Assembly (NCBI RefSeq): GCF_036227225.1
Contig: NZ_CP109444.1
Coordinates: 2,046,001 to 2,110,000, forward strand
Reading direction: 5' to 3'
Origin: Streptomyces sp. NBC_01478
GTDB lineage: Bacteria > Actinomycetota > Actinomycetes > Streptomycetales > Streptomycetaceae
Length of the DNA: 64,000 nucleotides
In this document: positions 1 to 8,134 of the stretch, piece by piece
Numbering within the stretch: the first letter of the stretch is position 1
Layout of the letters: each line of letters starts with the position of its first letter
Position numbers and translations under genes: made by a program
Notes under the pieces: model-generated
What the model saw: the letters and a program-made list of their open reading frames with translations, nothing else
The model's database searches: none
What the model was told of the DNA's origin: nothing

Positions 1-123
1 GTCGTGCGGGGCGTCCGACTCGGTGCGCGCGATGACACTCGCGGCGTCGCAGTGGTCGGTGAGCAGGTCCCGGACGGCGGCGCGCAGCGCCTCTTCCTCC
101 TCCGAGTAGAGAAGATCTGTCAT
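1..123 (-). CDS. acyl-CoA dehydrogenase, N-terminal fragment (runs off window)
   Basis: Only the first 41 codons are inside the window. They begin MTDLLYSEEEEALRAAVRDL, the amphipathic first helix seen at the N-terminus of bacterial acyl-CoA dehydrogenases. The ATG (complement of 121-123) overlaps the TGA of the next acyl-CoA dehydrogenase in an ATGA arrangement, so the genes are translationally coupled. The family oxidises acyl-CoA thioesters to 2-enoyl-CoA with FAD. The rest of the gene lies left of the window, so substrate class and completeness cannot be judged. Confidence 0.75.
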   Translation of the reverse strand, partial: MTDLLYSEEEEALRAAVRDLLTDHCDAASVIARTESDAPHD

Positions 124-1304
124 CGGGCGAGGTCCTTCCAGGCGACGTCCTTGTCGGTGCGCGGCTCGGCCGGCAGGCCCAGGACGCGTTCGGCGACGAT
201 GTTCAGCAGGACCTCGCTGGTCCCGCCCTCGATGCTGTTGCCCTTGGAGCGGAGGTAGCGGTAGCCGGCGTCACGGCCGGTGAAGTCCACCAGTTCCGGT
301 CGGCGCATGGTCCAGTCGTCGTACAACAGGCCTTCCTCGCCCCGGAGTTCGACCTCCAGGCCGCTGATCTCCTGGTTGAGGCGGGCGAACGAGAGCTTCA
401 TGCCGGAGCCTTCGTGGCCGGGCTGGCCCGCCACGAGCTGCTGGCGCAGCCGCTCACCGGAGAGCCGGGCGACCTCGGCCTCCACCCAGAGCTTGAGGAG
501 GCGCTGGTGGAGGTCGTGGGTGCGCAACTCCGGGCGTGCGCGCCAGGTTTCGCTGACCGGGCCGATCATGCCGCCCTCGCGGGGGATGCGCATGCCGCCG
601 ATGGAGACGCGCTCGTTCATCAGCGTGGTCTGCGCGACCCGCCAGCCGTCGCCGACCTCACCGAGGCGATGGGCGTCGGGGATCCGGACGTCGGTGAGGA
701 AGACCTCGTTGAACTCGGCCTCGCCAGTGATCTGGCGCAGTGGCCTGACCTCGACGCCGGGGTCGGTCATGTCGCAGATGAAGTAGGTGATGCCCGCGTG
801 CTTGGGCACGTCCGGGTCGGTGCGCGCGATGAGGATGGCCCACCGGGCGAGGTGGGCGCTGGAGGTCCACACCTTCTGCCCGTTGACGATCCAGTCCTCG
901 CCCTCGCGGACAGCCCGCGTGCCGAGCGCGGCCAGGTCGGACCCGGCGCCGGGCTCGCTGAAGAGCTGGCACCAGACCTCCTCGCCGACCCAGAGGGGCC
1001 GCAGGAACTGCTGCTTCTGCTCCTCCGTGCCGTACTTCAGGATCGTCGGAGCGGCCATGCCGAGGCCGATGCCGATGCGGCGGGGGTCGTTGTCGGGGGC
1101 GCCCGCGGCCGCCAACTCGGCGTCCACGACGGCCTGGAGAGCGCGCGGGGCACCGAGTCCGCCGAGGCCCTCGGGGTAGTGGATCCACGCGAGTCCGGCG
1201 TCGAAGCGCGCCTTGAGGAAGGCGGTTTTGTCGGTCTCCAGCGGTGGGTGCGTGGCCAGCAAATCGGCCGTGCGACGCCTGAGTTCAGCTTCGTCGATCG
1301 TCAT
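120..1304 (-). CDS. acyl-CoA dehydrogenase family protein
   Basis: A 394-residue flavoprotein predicted to catalyse FAD-dependent alpha,beta-dehydrogenation of an acyl-CoA or related thioester. The middle-domain signature QLFSEPGAGSDLA is at residues 113-125 and the C-terminal IEGGTSEVLLN segment near the end is typical of the family. The length is normal. I chose the ATG whose first bases overlap the TGA of the upstream quinone-oxidoreductase gene (ATGA at 1301-1304); a longer open frame reaching 1541 runs over that neighbour and does not resemble the family. The gene is the second of at least three overlapping genes. Two consecutive ACAD genes often encode a heterodimeric enzyme acting on unusual substrates (for example steroid side chains). 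That is inference. Confidence 0.88.
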   Translation of the reverse strand: MTIDEAELRRRTADLLATHPPLETDKTAFLKARFDAGLAWIHYPEGLGGLGAPRALQAVVDAELAAAGAPDNDPRRIGIGLGMAAPTILKYGTEEQKQQFLRPLWVGEEVWCQLFSEPGAGSDLAALGTRAVREGEDWIVNGQKVWTSSAHLARWAILIARTDPDVPKHAGITYFICDMTDPGVEVRPLRQITGEAEFNEVFLTDVRIPDAHRLGEVGDGWRVAQTTLMNERVSIGGMRIPREGGMIGPVSETWRARPELRTHDLHQRLLKLWVEAEVARLSGERLRQQLVAGQPGHEGSGMKLSFARLNQEISGLEVELRGEEGLLYDDWTMRRPELVDFTGRDAGYRYLRSKGNSIEGGTSEVLLNIVAERVLGLPAEPRTDKDVAWKDLAR

Positions 1305-2308
1305 GCGGCGGTTCCGTTCTCCAACGACGAGTTCTCCGGCGACGGGTTCTCCAGCGACGGCAGGATGACGACCCGGCCGGTCGTGACACCGTCGGCGACC
1401 CGCTGCACGGCGGCGGCCGCACCGCTCAGCGGCACGCGCTCGCTCACCAGGGGCTTGATGACACCTCGGGCGGCCAGGTCGGTGAGCTGCTCGTGGCAGT
1501 GGAGGATCAGCTTCGGGTTCTTGGTGGCGTACAGGCCCCAATGCAGGCCCAGGACCGAGTAGTTCTTCACGAGGGCGTGGTTGAGCGACGGGCTCGGGAT
1601 CGTGCCGCTCGCGAAGCCCACGACCACGATCCGGCCCTCGAAGGCGACGACCTTCGTGGACTGCGTGTAGGCGTCGCCGCCGACCGGGTCGTAGATCACG
1701 TCGGCACCGCGCCCGCCGGTGGCCGCCTTGACGGCCGCGACGACGTCCTCGGTACGCCGGTCGATCACGACGTCGCAGCCCAACTCCCGTGCCACGGCTG
1801 CCTTTTCAGCACCGCCGACGACGCCGATGACGGTGGCGCCGGCGGCTTTGCCGAGCTGTACGGCCGCGCTGCCGACCCCGCCGGCGGCGGCGTGCACGAG
1901 GAGGGTCTCGCCGGCTTCCAGGTGAGCGCGCCGGTGGAGGCCGAACCAGCCCGTCTGGTAGCCGATGTGGAGTGCGGCGGTCTCCGCGTCGTCCAGCGAG
2001 TCGGGCGCGGGCAGCAGGCCGGCGGCGTCCGCGACGGCGTACTCGGCGAAACCGCCGTACGGCAGGGCGGGGTTGGCGATCACGCGGCGGCCGTCCTCGG
2101 TCTCGCCGCAGATCTCCACGCCGGGGGTGAACGGGAGTGGGGGCCTGACCTGGTAGTGGCCGCGGCACATCAGGACGTCCGGGAAGTTGATGTTCGCGGC
2201 ACGCACCTTGAGCAGGACCTGGCCGTCGCCCGGCGTGGGTCGTTCCACCTCCGCCAGGCGCATCGCCTCACTCGGCTCGCCGTTCTCGTGCACTTGCCAT
2301 GCCTGCAT
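1301..2308 (-). CDS. NADPH:quinone oxidoreductase family (MDR, zinc-less)
   Basis: A 335-residue medium-chain dehydrogenase/reductase. It begins MQAWQVHENGEPSEAMRL and carries the nucleotide-binding segment AAAGGVGSAAVQLGKAAG in the middle of the protein; the zinc-ligand pattern of alcohol dehydrogenases is missing, which fits quinone oxidoreductases or enoyl reductases using NADPH. The ATG at 2308 has a good ribosome-binding site (GGAGG, about 6 nt upstream); the open frame continues to 2398 but without one. It is the first gene of the operon with the two acyl-CoA dehydrogenases, so it may act on the enoyl product of the same pathway. Exact substrate unknown. Confidence 0.85.
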   Translation of the reverse strand: MQAWQVHENGEPSEAMRLAEVERPTPGDGQVLLKVRAANINFPDVLMCRGHYQVRPPLPFTPGVEICGETEDGRRVIANPALPYGGFAEYAVADAAGLLPAPDSLDDAETAALHIGYQTGWFGLHRRAHLEAGETLLVHAAAGGVGSAAVQLGKAAGATVIGVVGGAEKAAVARELGCDVVIDRRTEDVVAAVKAATGGRGADVIYDPVGGDAYTQSTKVVAFEGRIVVVGFASGTIPSPSLNHALVKNYSVLGLHWGLYATKNPKLILHCHEQLTDLAARGVIKPLVSERVPLSGAAAAVQRVADGVTTGRVVILPSLENPSPENSSLENGTAA

Positions 2309-2424
2309 GCGGGGCCTCCACGGGACTGCTCTGTCTGACCGGGGTCGATTGCATACTAAGCGGTCGCTTGCGCGTGGGGAAACAGTCGCGTTCGTCACGG
2401 CCCCCGGGGTACGTGTAGTTGTTC

Positions 2425-2479
2425 GACTGCGAGCCGGTGGGGGCTGGTCGCGCAGTTCCCCGCGCCCCTGAAAGGGCGC
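2425..2479. repeat. dispersed GC-rich Streptomyces intergenic repeat, copy 1
   Basis: The core GGGGCTGGTCGCGCAGTTCC followed by CCGCGCCCCT can fold on itself (GGGGC with GCCCC). The same core recurs at 7856-7930, 13693-13768 and, inverted, 11561-11613. All four copies sit just beyond the 3' ends of genes, here beyond the XRE-cupin gene, so they may act as transcription terminators or mRNA 3'-end stabilisers (inference). Confidence 0.7.
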
Positions 2480-2497
2480 TCCAGTGGGCGGCGTCTT

Positions 2498-3079
2498 TTA
2501 CTGACCCCTCTTTGGCCTTGCCCTTACATGCATTCGCTCTCCCTGCGGGCCGAACAGGCTCAGGAATTCCACCGGGCCCTCGCCTGTCGAGCCGAACCAG
2601 TGCGGGACCCGGGTGTCGAACTCTGCGGCCTCCCCCGGGCCCAGCACCACGTCATGCTCGCCCAGCAGGAGACGGAGGCGGCCGGACATCACATACAGCC
2701 ACTCGTAGCCCTCATGCGTCCGCAGATCCGGCTCGACCTTCCGCTGCGGTTCCAGGACCTTGTACGCCTGGAGGCCGCCGGGCTGGCGGGTCAGGGGCCA
2801 GTGGGTGCGGCCGCCCCGGACGATCGGCTCGGCGCGTACCCGTGGGTCCCGGACCGTCGGCGCTCCCACCAGTTCGTCCAGCGGCACCTCATGGGCCCGC
2901 GCGATCGGCAGCAGCAGTTCCAGGCTGGGCCTGCGGAGGCCGGACTCCAGCCGGGACAGGGTGCTCACCGAGATGCCGGTCGTCTCGGAGAGCCCGGCGA
3001 GGGTCGCGCCCCGCTCCTTCCGGATCCGCCGCAGTCGCGGGCCGACCTCCGCCAGGACCTCGTCCGTGTCGTCGCTCAT
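2498..3079 (-). CDS. XRE-family regulator with C-terminal cupin domain
   Basis: A 193-residue protein with an N-terminal Cro/C1 helix-turn-helix (about residues 10-65, containing LAGLSETTGISVSTLSRLES) and a C-terminal cupin fold (about 105-175, with EGYEWLYVMSGRLRLLLGE). This architecture is common for regulators of small-molecule or redox genes, the cupin sensing a ligand. The start was set at the ATG at 3079; an upstream ATG at 3115 lies inside the promoter-like sequence. It is divergent from a flavin-dependent oxidoreductase, the obvious candidate target. The upstream region has a TTGACA -35 and a palindrome between -35 and -10, suggesting autoregulation. The ligand is not known. Confidence 0.85.
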   Translation of the reverse strand: MSDDTDEVLAEVGPRLRRIRKERGATLAGLSETTGISVSTLSRLESGLRRPSLELLLPIARAHEVPLDELVGAPTVRDPRVRAEPIVRGGRTHWPLTRQPGGLQAYKVLEPQRKVEPDLRTHEGYEWLYVMSGRLRLLLGEHDVVLGPGEAAEFDTRVPHWFGSTGEGPVEFLSLFGPQGERMHVRARPKRGQ

Positions 3080-3084
3080 GACCG

Positions 3085-3117
3085 ATATTGCAGTTTCGGC
3101 AAACGCGTTTGTCAATA
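3085..3117 (-). promoter_or_regulatory. probable promoter with internal operator palindrome for the XRE-cupin gene
   Basis: Reading the minus strand there is a consensus TTGACA (complement of 3110-3115) and, 19 bp on, CAATAT (complement of 3085-3090), only 5 bp before the ATG at 3079. A perfect 12-bp palindrome CAAACGCGTTTG (3100-3111), with further partial symmetry to 3094-3117, lies in the spacer. Transcription from this promoter would start at or next to the A of the ATG, so the mRNA is probably leaderless. Repressor binding would block RNA polymerase and could also control the divergent gene at 3158. Confidence 0.5.
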
Positions 3118-3157
3118 CGGTCGGATCGGGGCGACCTTCTGAGTGGAGGTGGTCACC

Positions 3158-4087
3158 GTGACCGACACATACGAAGTGATCGTCATCGGCGGAGGCGCGG
3201 CCGGCCTGTCCGCCGCGCTGGTCCTGGGCCGGGCCCGGCGCCGCACACTCGTGATCGACGCGGGCGAGCCGCGCAACTCACCCGCCGCGCACATGCAGGG
3301 CTATCTGTCCCGGGACGGCATGTCACCCGCCGAGTTCCTGGCGCTCGGCCGCGAGGAGATCGCACGCTACGGCGTCGATCTCGTCCGGGACCGCGCGGTG
3401 GACGTCACGAAGGGCGAGGACTTCGCCGTAGCGCTGGCCGGTGGGAAGACCGTGCACGCACGTCGACTCGTGATCGCCACCGGTCTCAAGGACGAGCTGC
3501 CGACCGTCCCCGGAGTCGCCGAGCGCTTCGGGCGTGACGTGATCCACTGCCCGTACTGCCACGGCTGGGAGGTCCGTGACCAGGCCTTCGGCGTGCTCGC
3601 GGCGACGCCGATGAGTGTGCACCAGGCGCTGATGGTCTCGCAGTGGTCCAAGGACGTGACCCTGTTCCTGCACACGGTCGCCGAGTCCGAGCTGACCGAC
3701 GACGACCTGCGCAGGCTGGCCGCCGCCGGGGTCGCCGTGGTGCCCGGGGAAGTCGCCGAGCTGACCGTCGAGGACGACCGGCTCACCGGCGTCCGTCTCA
3801 CGGACGGCACCGCGTACCCCCGCGAGGCCGTGTTCGTCGCACCCCGCGCGATCCCGCGCACCGGTCTCCTGGAGCAACTGGGCGCGGAGCTGCACGAGAC
3901 CCCGTTCGGCGCGTACCCCGTGGTCGATCCGACGGGTCTGACGACCGTGCCCGGGGTGTGGGCGGTCGGGAACGCGACGGGCTTCGCCGAGCAGGTCGTG
4001 AACGCGGCCTCCGCCGGTTACCGCGCGGGCGCCACGATCAACGGGGACCTGCTCATGACCGATCTCGACGCGGCCGTCCGGGTGTAG
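3158..4087 (+). CDS. thioredoxin-reductase-like FAD/NAD(P)-dependent oxidoreductase
   Basis: A 309-residue two-dinucleotide-fold flavoprotein. The FAD-binding GGGAAGLSAAL is near residues 10-20, the redox-active pair sits in HCPYCHGWE about residue 130, and the C-terminal VWAVGNATGFAEQVVNAA binds FAD. This is the TrxB-like subgroup found alone in actinobacteria; some members act on low-molecular-weight disulfides or form dithiolopyrrolone and holomycin-type disulfides. I chose the GTG at 3158, which follows GGAGGT by 9 nt, rather than the start at 3143 that would put the Shine-Dalgarno inside the coding region. It is divergent from the XRE-cupin regulator and likely controlled by it. No thioredoxin gene lies beside it, so the substrate is uncertain. 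Confidence 0.85.
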   Translation: MTDTYEVIVIGGGAAGLSAALVLGRARRRTLVIDAGEPRNSPAAHMQGYLSRDGMSPAEFLALGREEIARYGVDLVRDRAVDVTKGEDFAVALAGGKTVHARRLVIATGLKDELPTVPGVAERFGRDVIHCPYCHGWEVRDQAFGVLAATPMSVHQALMVSQWSKDVTLFLHTVAESELTDDDLRRLAAAGVAVVPGEVAELTVEDDRLTGVRLTDGTAYPREAVFVAPRAIPRTGLLEQLGAELHETPFGAYPVVDPTGLTTVPGVWAVGNATGFAEQVVNAASAGYRAGATINGDLLMTDLDAAVRV

Positions 4088-4116
4088 ACCGCCCGCCTCC
4101 GTTGCACGATGGCTGC

Positions 4117-5655
4117 ATGCTGCTGACCCGGCTCGCGCATGTGTCCCAGGAGGTCGCCGCCACCTCGGCGCGGTCCCGGAAGACCGCCCTGCTCGCGGAG
4201 CTCTTCCGGGACGCGGAGGCCGACGACGTCCCTATCGTCATCCCGTATCTGGCTGGCCGCCTGCCTCAGGGCCGCCTCGGGATCGGCTGGAAGGTGCTGA
4301 GCCGGTCGGTCGCGCCGGCCCCGGAATCCACCCTGACCGTGCGCGAGGTGGACGCCCGGCTCACCGCTCTCGGCAAGGTGTCGGGCGCCGGTTCGCAGGC
4401 CGAACGCGCCCGTCTGGTGGGCGAGTTGATGGGCGCGGCCACCGCCGACGAGCAGCGCTTCCTGTTCGGTCTGATCACCGGCGAGGTCCGGCAGGGCGCG
4501 CTGGACGCGGTCGCGGTGGAGGGACTTGCGGAGGCGACCGGCACACCTCCGGCGGACGTACGGCGAGCGGTCATGCTGGCCGGTTCGCTCCAGACGGTGG
4601 CCGAGGCCCTGCTCGCCGAGGGCCCCGCCTCCCTCGGCCGCTTCCGGCTGACGGTCGGCCGCCCGGTCCTGCCGATGCTCGCGCACAGCGCCTCCTCGGT
4701 CACCGAAGCGGTCGGGAAACTGGGTGCCTGCGCGGTCGAGGAGAAGCTCGACGGCATCCGCGTCCAGGTCCACCGCGACGACGAGACCGTACGGCTCTAC
4801 ACCCGCACCCTGGACGACATCACCGACCGGCTGCCCGAACTCACCGCCGCAGCAATGGAGTTGAGAGGCGAGCGGTTCATCCTGGACGGTGAGGTGATCT
4901 CCTTCGACGAGGACGGGCGCCCGCGCTCCTTCCAGGAGACGGCCGGCCGGGTCGGCTCCCGGGTGGACGTGACGACGGCCGCCGAGACCGTCCCCGTCTC
5001 CCCCGTGTTCTTCGACGCGCTGTCGGTCGACGGCCGCGATCTGCTCGACCTGCCGTTCGCCGAACGGCACGCGGAACTGGCCCGGTTGGTGCCCGAACCG
5101 ATGCGCGTCCGGCGCACCCTCGTGTCCGGTCCGGAGGACATCCCCACGGCGGAGGCCTTCCTCGCCGAGACCTTGCGGCGCGGCCACGAGGGGGTCGTGG
5201 TCAAAGGCCTCGACGCGCCCTACAGCGCGGGCCGCCGGGGTGCGTCCTGGCTGAAGGTGAAGCCCGTCCACACCCTCGACCTGGTCGTGCTGGCCGCCGA
5301 GTGGGGCCACGGCCGCCGCACCGGCAAGCTCTCCAACCTCCACCTCGGCGCCCGCAAGCCCGACGGCTCCTTCGCGATGCTCGGCAAGACCTTCAAGGGC
5401 ATGACCGACGCCGTGCTGACCTGGCAGACCGAGCGCCTCCAGGAGCTGGCCGTGGAGAGCGACGGCCACGTGGTGACCGTACGGCCCGAACTCGTCGTAG
5501 AGATCGCTTACGACGGACTGCAGAGGTCGACCCGCTATCCGGCCGGTGTCACGCTCCGCTTCGCGCGGGTCGTGCGCTATCGCGAGGACAAGCGGGCGGA
5601 GGAGGCTGACACGGTGGAGACGTTGCTGGCCGCGCATCCGGAGGTGAAGCCGTGA
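4117..5655 (+). CDS. ATP-dependent DNA ligase
   Basis: A 512-residue ATP-dependent DNA ligase, separate from the essential NAD-dependent LigA. The adenylation motif I EEKLDGIRVQ places the nucleophilic lysine at residue 210. Motifs III (FILDGEVISF), IV (EGVVVKGLDAPY) and V (WLKVKPVHTLDLVV) follow in order, then an OB-fold. The N-terminal ~200 residues are the helical DNA-binding domain. The length matches the LigB/LigC-like family of actinobacteria. The start at 4117 (MLLTRLAHVS) was chosen by family; the open frame runs back over the previous gene. The TGA overlaps the GTG of the NUDIX gene, so the two are coupled. Likely role: accessory ligation in DNA repair. Confidence 0.92.
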   Translation: MLLTRLAHVSQEVAATSARSRKTALLAELFRDAEADDVPIVIPYLAGRLPQGRLGIGWKVLSRSVAPAPESTLTVREVDARLTALGKVSGAGSQAERARLVGELMGAATADEQRFLFGLITGEVRQGALDAVAVEGLAEATGTPPADVRRAVMLAGSLQTVAEALLAEGPASLGRFRLTVGRPVLPMLAHSASSVTEAVGKLGACAVEEKLDGIRVQVHRDDETVRLYTRTLDDITDRLPELTAAAMELRGERFILDGEVISFDEDGRPRSFQETAGRVGSRVDVTTAAETVPVSPVFFDALSVDGRDLLDLPFAERHAELARLVPEPMRVRRTLVSGPEDIPTAEAFLAETLRRGHEGVVVKGLDAPYSAGRRGASWLKVKPVHTLDLVVLAAEWGHGRRTGKLSNLHLGARKPDGSFAMLGKTFKGMTDAVLTWQTERLQELAVESDGHVVTVRPELVVEIAYDGLQRSTRYPAGVTLRFARVVRYREDKRAEEADTVETLLAAHPEVKP

Positions 5656-6122
5656 GTGGCAAGGGGAAGCGGAGTGCTGGGCTGCTGTTGTTCCGGCACA
5701 CCGATCACGGTCTGGAGGTGTTGCTCGGGCATATGGGTGGCCCGTTCTTCGCGCACCGGGACGCGGGGGCGTGGAGTGTGCCCAAGGGTGAGTACGAGCC
5801 CGACGAGCCGGCCTGGGACGCGGCCCGGCGTGAGTTCCAGGAGGAGCTGGGGCTCGCGCCGCCCGAGGGCGAGGCGATCGCGCTCGGCGAGGTGCGGCAG
5901 AGCAACGGGAAGGTCGTCACCGCGTGGGCGATCGAGGCGGACCTGGATCCGGCGGCCATGGTTCCCGGCACCTTCCGGATGGAGTGGCCTCCGAAGTCGG
6001 GGCAGATCCAGGAGTTCCCGGAGCTGGACCGGGTGGAGTGGCTGGACCTCGAACGGGCGCGGGCCGTCGTCGTCCCGGCGCAGGCCACGTTTCTCGACCG
6101 GTTGGCGGAGCACTCGGACTGA
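5652..6122 (+). CDS. NUDIX hydrolase
   Basis: A 156-residue NUDIX protein. The box G-x5-E-x7-REUXEEXGU is complete at about residues 46-68 (GEYEPDEPAWDAARREF then QEELGL), with both metal-binding glutamates present. The N-terminal AGLLLFRH strand and the later WPPKSGQIQEFPELDRVEW are typical of the subfamily usually encoded beside ATP-dependent DNA ligases. It starts at a GTG sharing bases with the ligase stop (GTGA). It probably hydrolyses a nucleoside diphosphate derivative, perhaps a damaged nucleotide or an adenylated by-product; the substrate is inferred only from context. Confidence 0.9.
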   Translation: MSGKGKRSAGLLLFRHTDHGLEVLLGHMGGPFFAHRDAGAWSVPKGEYEPDEPAWDAARREFQEELGLAPPEGEAIALGEVRQSNGKVVTAWAIEADLDPAAMVPGTFRMEWPPKSGQIQEFPELDRVEWLDLERARAVVVPAQATFLDRLAEHSD

Positions 6123-6196
6123 GCAGCCACTCACGCGTTGCGGTCCCCCGTGCCGCGCGGGAAGGTCGAAGCACAGCCCGCTCCAGGAGGTCAGCC

Positions 6197-7582
6197 ATGC
6201 CCATCGCGACGGTCAACCCGGCCAACGGCGAGACGCTCAAGACGTACGAGGCCATGGGTGACGAGGAGATCGAGCGCCGGCTCCAGCTCGCGGAGGCCAC
6301 CTTCCGCACCTACCGGACGTCCGCCTTCGCCGAGCGCGCCCGGCTCATGCACCGGGCGGCCGATCTGCTCGACGAGGACCGGCAGGACATCGGCCGGATC
6401 ATGACCATCGAGATGGGCAAGCCGGTCAAGCAGGCCCGCGCGGAGGCCGCCAAGTGCGCGAAGTCGATGCGCTGGTACGCCGACCGGGCCGAGGGGCTCC
6501 TCGCCGACGAGGAGCCGAGCGCGGCCGACGTCGAGGACTCCGGCGGAGCCCGGGCCCTGGTGCGGTACCGGCCGCTCGGCCCGGTGCTCGCGGTGATGCC
6601 GTGGAACTTCCCGCTCTGGCAGGTGATCCGCTTCGCGGCGCCCGCGCTGATGGCGGGCAACGTCGGCCTGCTCAAGCACGCGTCGAACGTCCCGCAGACC
6701 GCCCTCTACCTGGAGGACCTGTTCCACCGTGCGGGCTTCCCCGAGGGGTGCTTCCAGACCCTCCTCGTCGGCTCCGGCGCGATCGAGGAGATCCTGCGCG
6801 ACGAGCGCGTGAAGGCGGCCACCCTCACCGGCAGCGAGCCGGCCGGTCGGGCGGTCGCGTCCGTCGCCGGGGACATGGTCAAGAAGACGGTGCTGGAGCT
6901 GGGCGGCAGCGATCCGTATGTCGTCATGCCGTCCGCCGACGTCGAACGGGCCGCGCGGATCGCGGTGACGGCGCGGGTGCAGAACAACGGGCAGTCGTGC
7001 ATCGCCGCGAAGCGGTTCATCGTGCACACGGACGTCTTCGACGCGTTCGCCGAACGGTTCGTGGCCGGCATGAAGGCGCTCACGGTCGGTGATCCGCTGG
7101 TGGAGGAGACCGAGGTCGGACCGCTCGCGAGCGAGGCGGGCCGCAGCGATCTGGAGGAACTCGTCGACGACGCCGTGGAGAGCGGCGCGACCGTGCTGTG
7201 CGGCGGCGAGCGGCCCGACGGGGACGGCTGGTACTACCCGCCGACCGTCCTCGCCGACGTCACCCGCGAGATGCGCGTCCACCGCGAGGAGGCGTTCGGA
7301 CCCGTCGCCACGCTGTACCGGGTCGCCGACCTCGACGAGGCCGTGCTGGTCGCCAACGACACGCCGTTCGGGCTGAGTTCCAATGTGTGGACGCGGGACG
7401 AGGCGGAGGTCGAGCGTTTCGTACGGGACCTGGAGGCCGGCGGGGTGTTCTTCAACGGGATGACCGCGTCGCATCCGGCGTTCCCGTTCGGCGGGGTGAA
7501 GCGGTCCGGATACGGGCGGGAACTGTCGGGGCACGGAATCCGGGAGTTCTGCAACATCACCACGGTATGGCACGGAGCGTGA
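6197..7582 (+). CDS. NADP-dependent succinate-semialdehyde dehydrogenase
   Basis: A 461-residue aldehyde dehydrogenase. The general-base glutamate is E234 (VLELGGSDP) and the catalytic cysteine C268 (NNGQSCIAAKRF). The N-terminus MPIATVNPANGETLKTYEA and the overall length match the GabD-like succinate-semialdehyde dehydrogenases that oxidise succinic semialdehyde to succinate in the GABA shunt. The ATG at 6197 follows CAGGAGG by 8 nt; the longer frame reaching 5924 overlaps the NUDIX gene. Its neighbours are functionally unrelated, so the substrate rests on family resemblance. Confidence 0.9.
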   Translation: MPIATVNPANGETLKTYEAMGDEEIERRLQLAEATFRTYRTSAFAERARLMHRAADLLDEDRQDIGRIMTIEMGKPVKQARAEAAKCAKSMRWYADRAEGLLADEEPSAADVEDSGGARALVRYRPLGPVLAVMPWNFPLWQVIRFAAPALMAGNVGLLKHASNVPQTALYLEDLFHRAGFPEGCFQTLLVGSGAIEEILRDERVKAATLTGSEPAGRAVASVAGDMVKKTVLELGGSDPYVVMPSADVERAARIAVTARVQNNGQSCIAAKRFIVHTDVFDAFAERFVAGMKALTVGDPLVEETEVGPLASEAGRSDLEELVDDAVESGATVLCGGERPDGDGWYYPPTVLADVTREMRVHREEAFGPVATLYRVADLDEAVLVANDTPFGLSSNVWTRDEAEVERFVRDLEAGGVFFNGMTASHPAFPFGGVKRSGYGRELSGHGIREFCNITTVWHGA

Positions 7583-7607
7583 GCGTTCCGCGGCTACGAT
7601 CCCCTGT

Positions 7608-7844
7608 GTGAACCGCGAAGTGACTCTGCCTCTGATCGTCGACGACCGCGGGACCTTGCAGGTGGCTGCCGCGGATGTGAGCAAGCTTTTGCGTACCGTG
7701 GGTGGGCGGTGGCTGCACCTTGTCGAGGCCGGAGAAGCGGGGCTTGACGAGGACACGGTTGCCGCTTTGACCATTGAGCTGGCGAAGCTTGCCGACCGGA
7801 TTGACGTTGCGTGCATTGCGCACAGCAGTGGGGGCGCGTCGTAG
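7608..7844 (+). CDS. small conserved Streptomyces protein (DUF6213-like)
   Basis: A 78-residue soluble protein starting with GTG 25 nt after the aldehyde dehydrogenase. It has an N-terminal beta-rich half (REVTLPLIVDDRGTLQVAA) and a helical C-terminal half (VAALTIELAKLADRIDVACI). I believe it belongs to a short family found only in streptomycetes and often kept next to rppA, but the family name is from memory. No catalytic motif is visible and function is unknown. A dispersed repeat begins just after its stop codon. Confidence 0.65.
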   Translation: MNREVTLPLIVDDRGTLQVAAADVSKLLRTVGGRWLHLVEAGEAGLDEDTVAALTIELAKLADRIDVACIAHSSGGAS

Positions 7845-7855
7845 TTCGCTGAGTG

Positions 7856-7930
7856 GCAGGCCGGTGGGGGCTGGTCGCGCCCACGCGGCGGAGCCGCACA
7901 TCGATACAGCCCCACGCCCCTGAGGGGTTG
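7856..7930. repeat. dispersed GC-rich Streptomyces intergenic repeat, copy 2
   Basis: It shares the GGGGCTGGTCGCGC core with copy 1 and has an internal segment with a GCGGC-GGA-GCCGC hairpin, then ACATCGATACAGCCC and GCCCCT. Copy 4 at 13693-13768 has the same internal segment almost base for base. It follows the 3' end of the small gene and precedes the rppA leader. Confidence 0.75.
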
Positions 7931-8134
7931 CGCTGAGCCTTGGTCCAGAGGTTGCCCCCCTTCTGTTTTCACAGGATTTACTGATCCGGTCCTTATGAGC
8001 GGGTCCCTGAATTGGAGTAGTCCACCGCGAGATCGCCGCCCTCAAGGGTGATCGTGGGTGCACCACCCTCTGAGGTGAACCACCTTCTGACCGGCGGGCG
8101 AAGGCCTTCCGGAAGGCGAAAGCAGGGACGGTTC

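Noticed and set aside
4018..5637. 539-codon minus-strand frame opposite the DNA ligase
   Set aside because: The plus strand has all ligase motifs in order; no support for a second gene.
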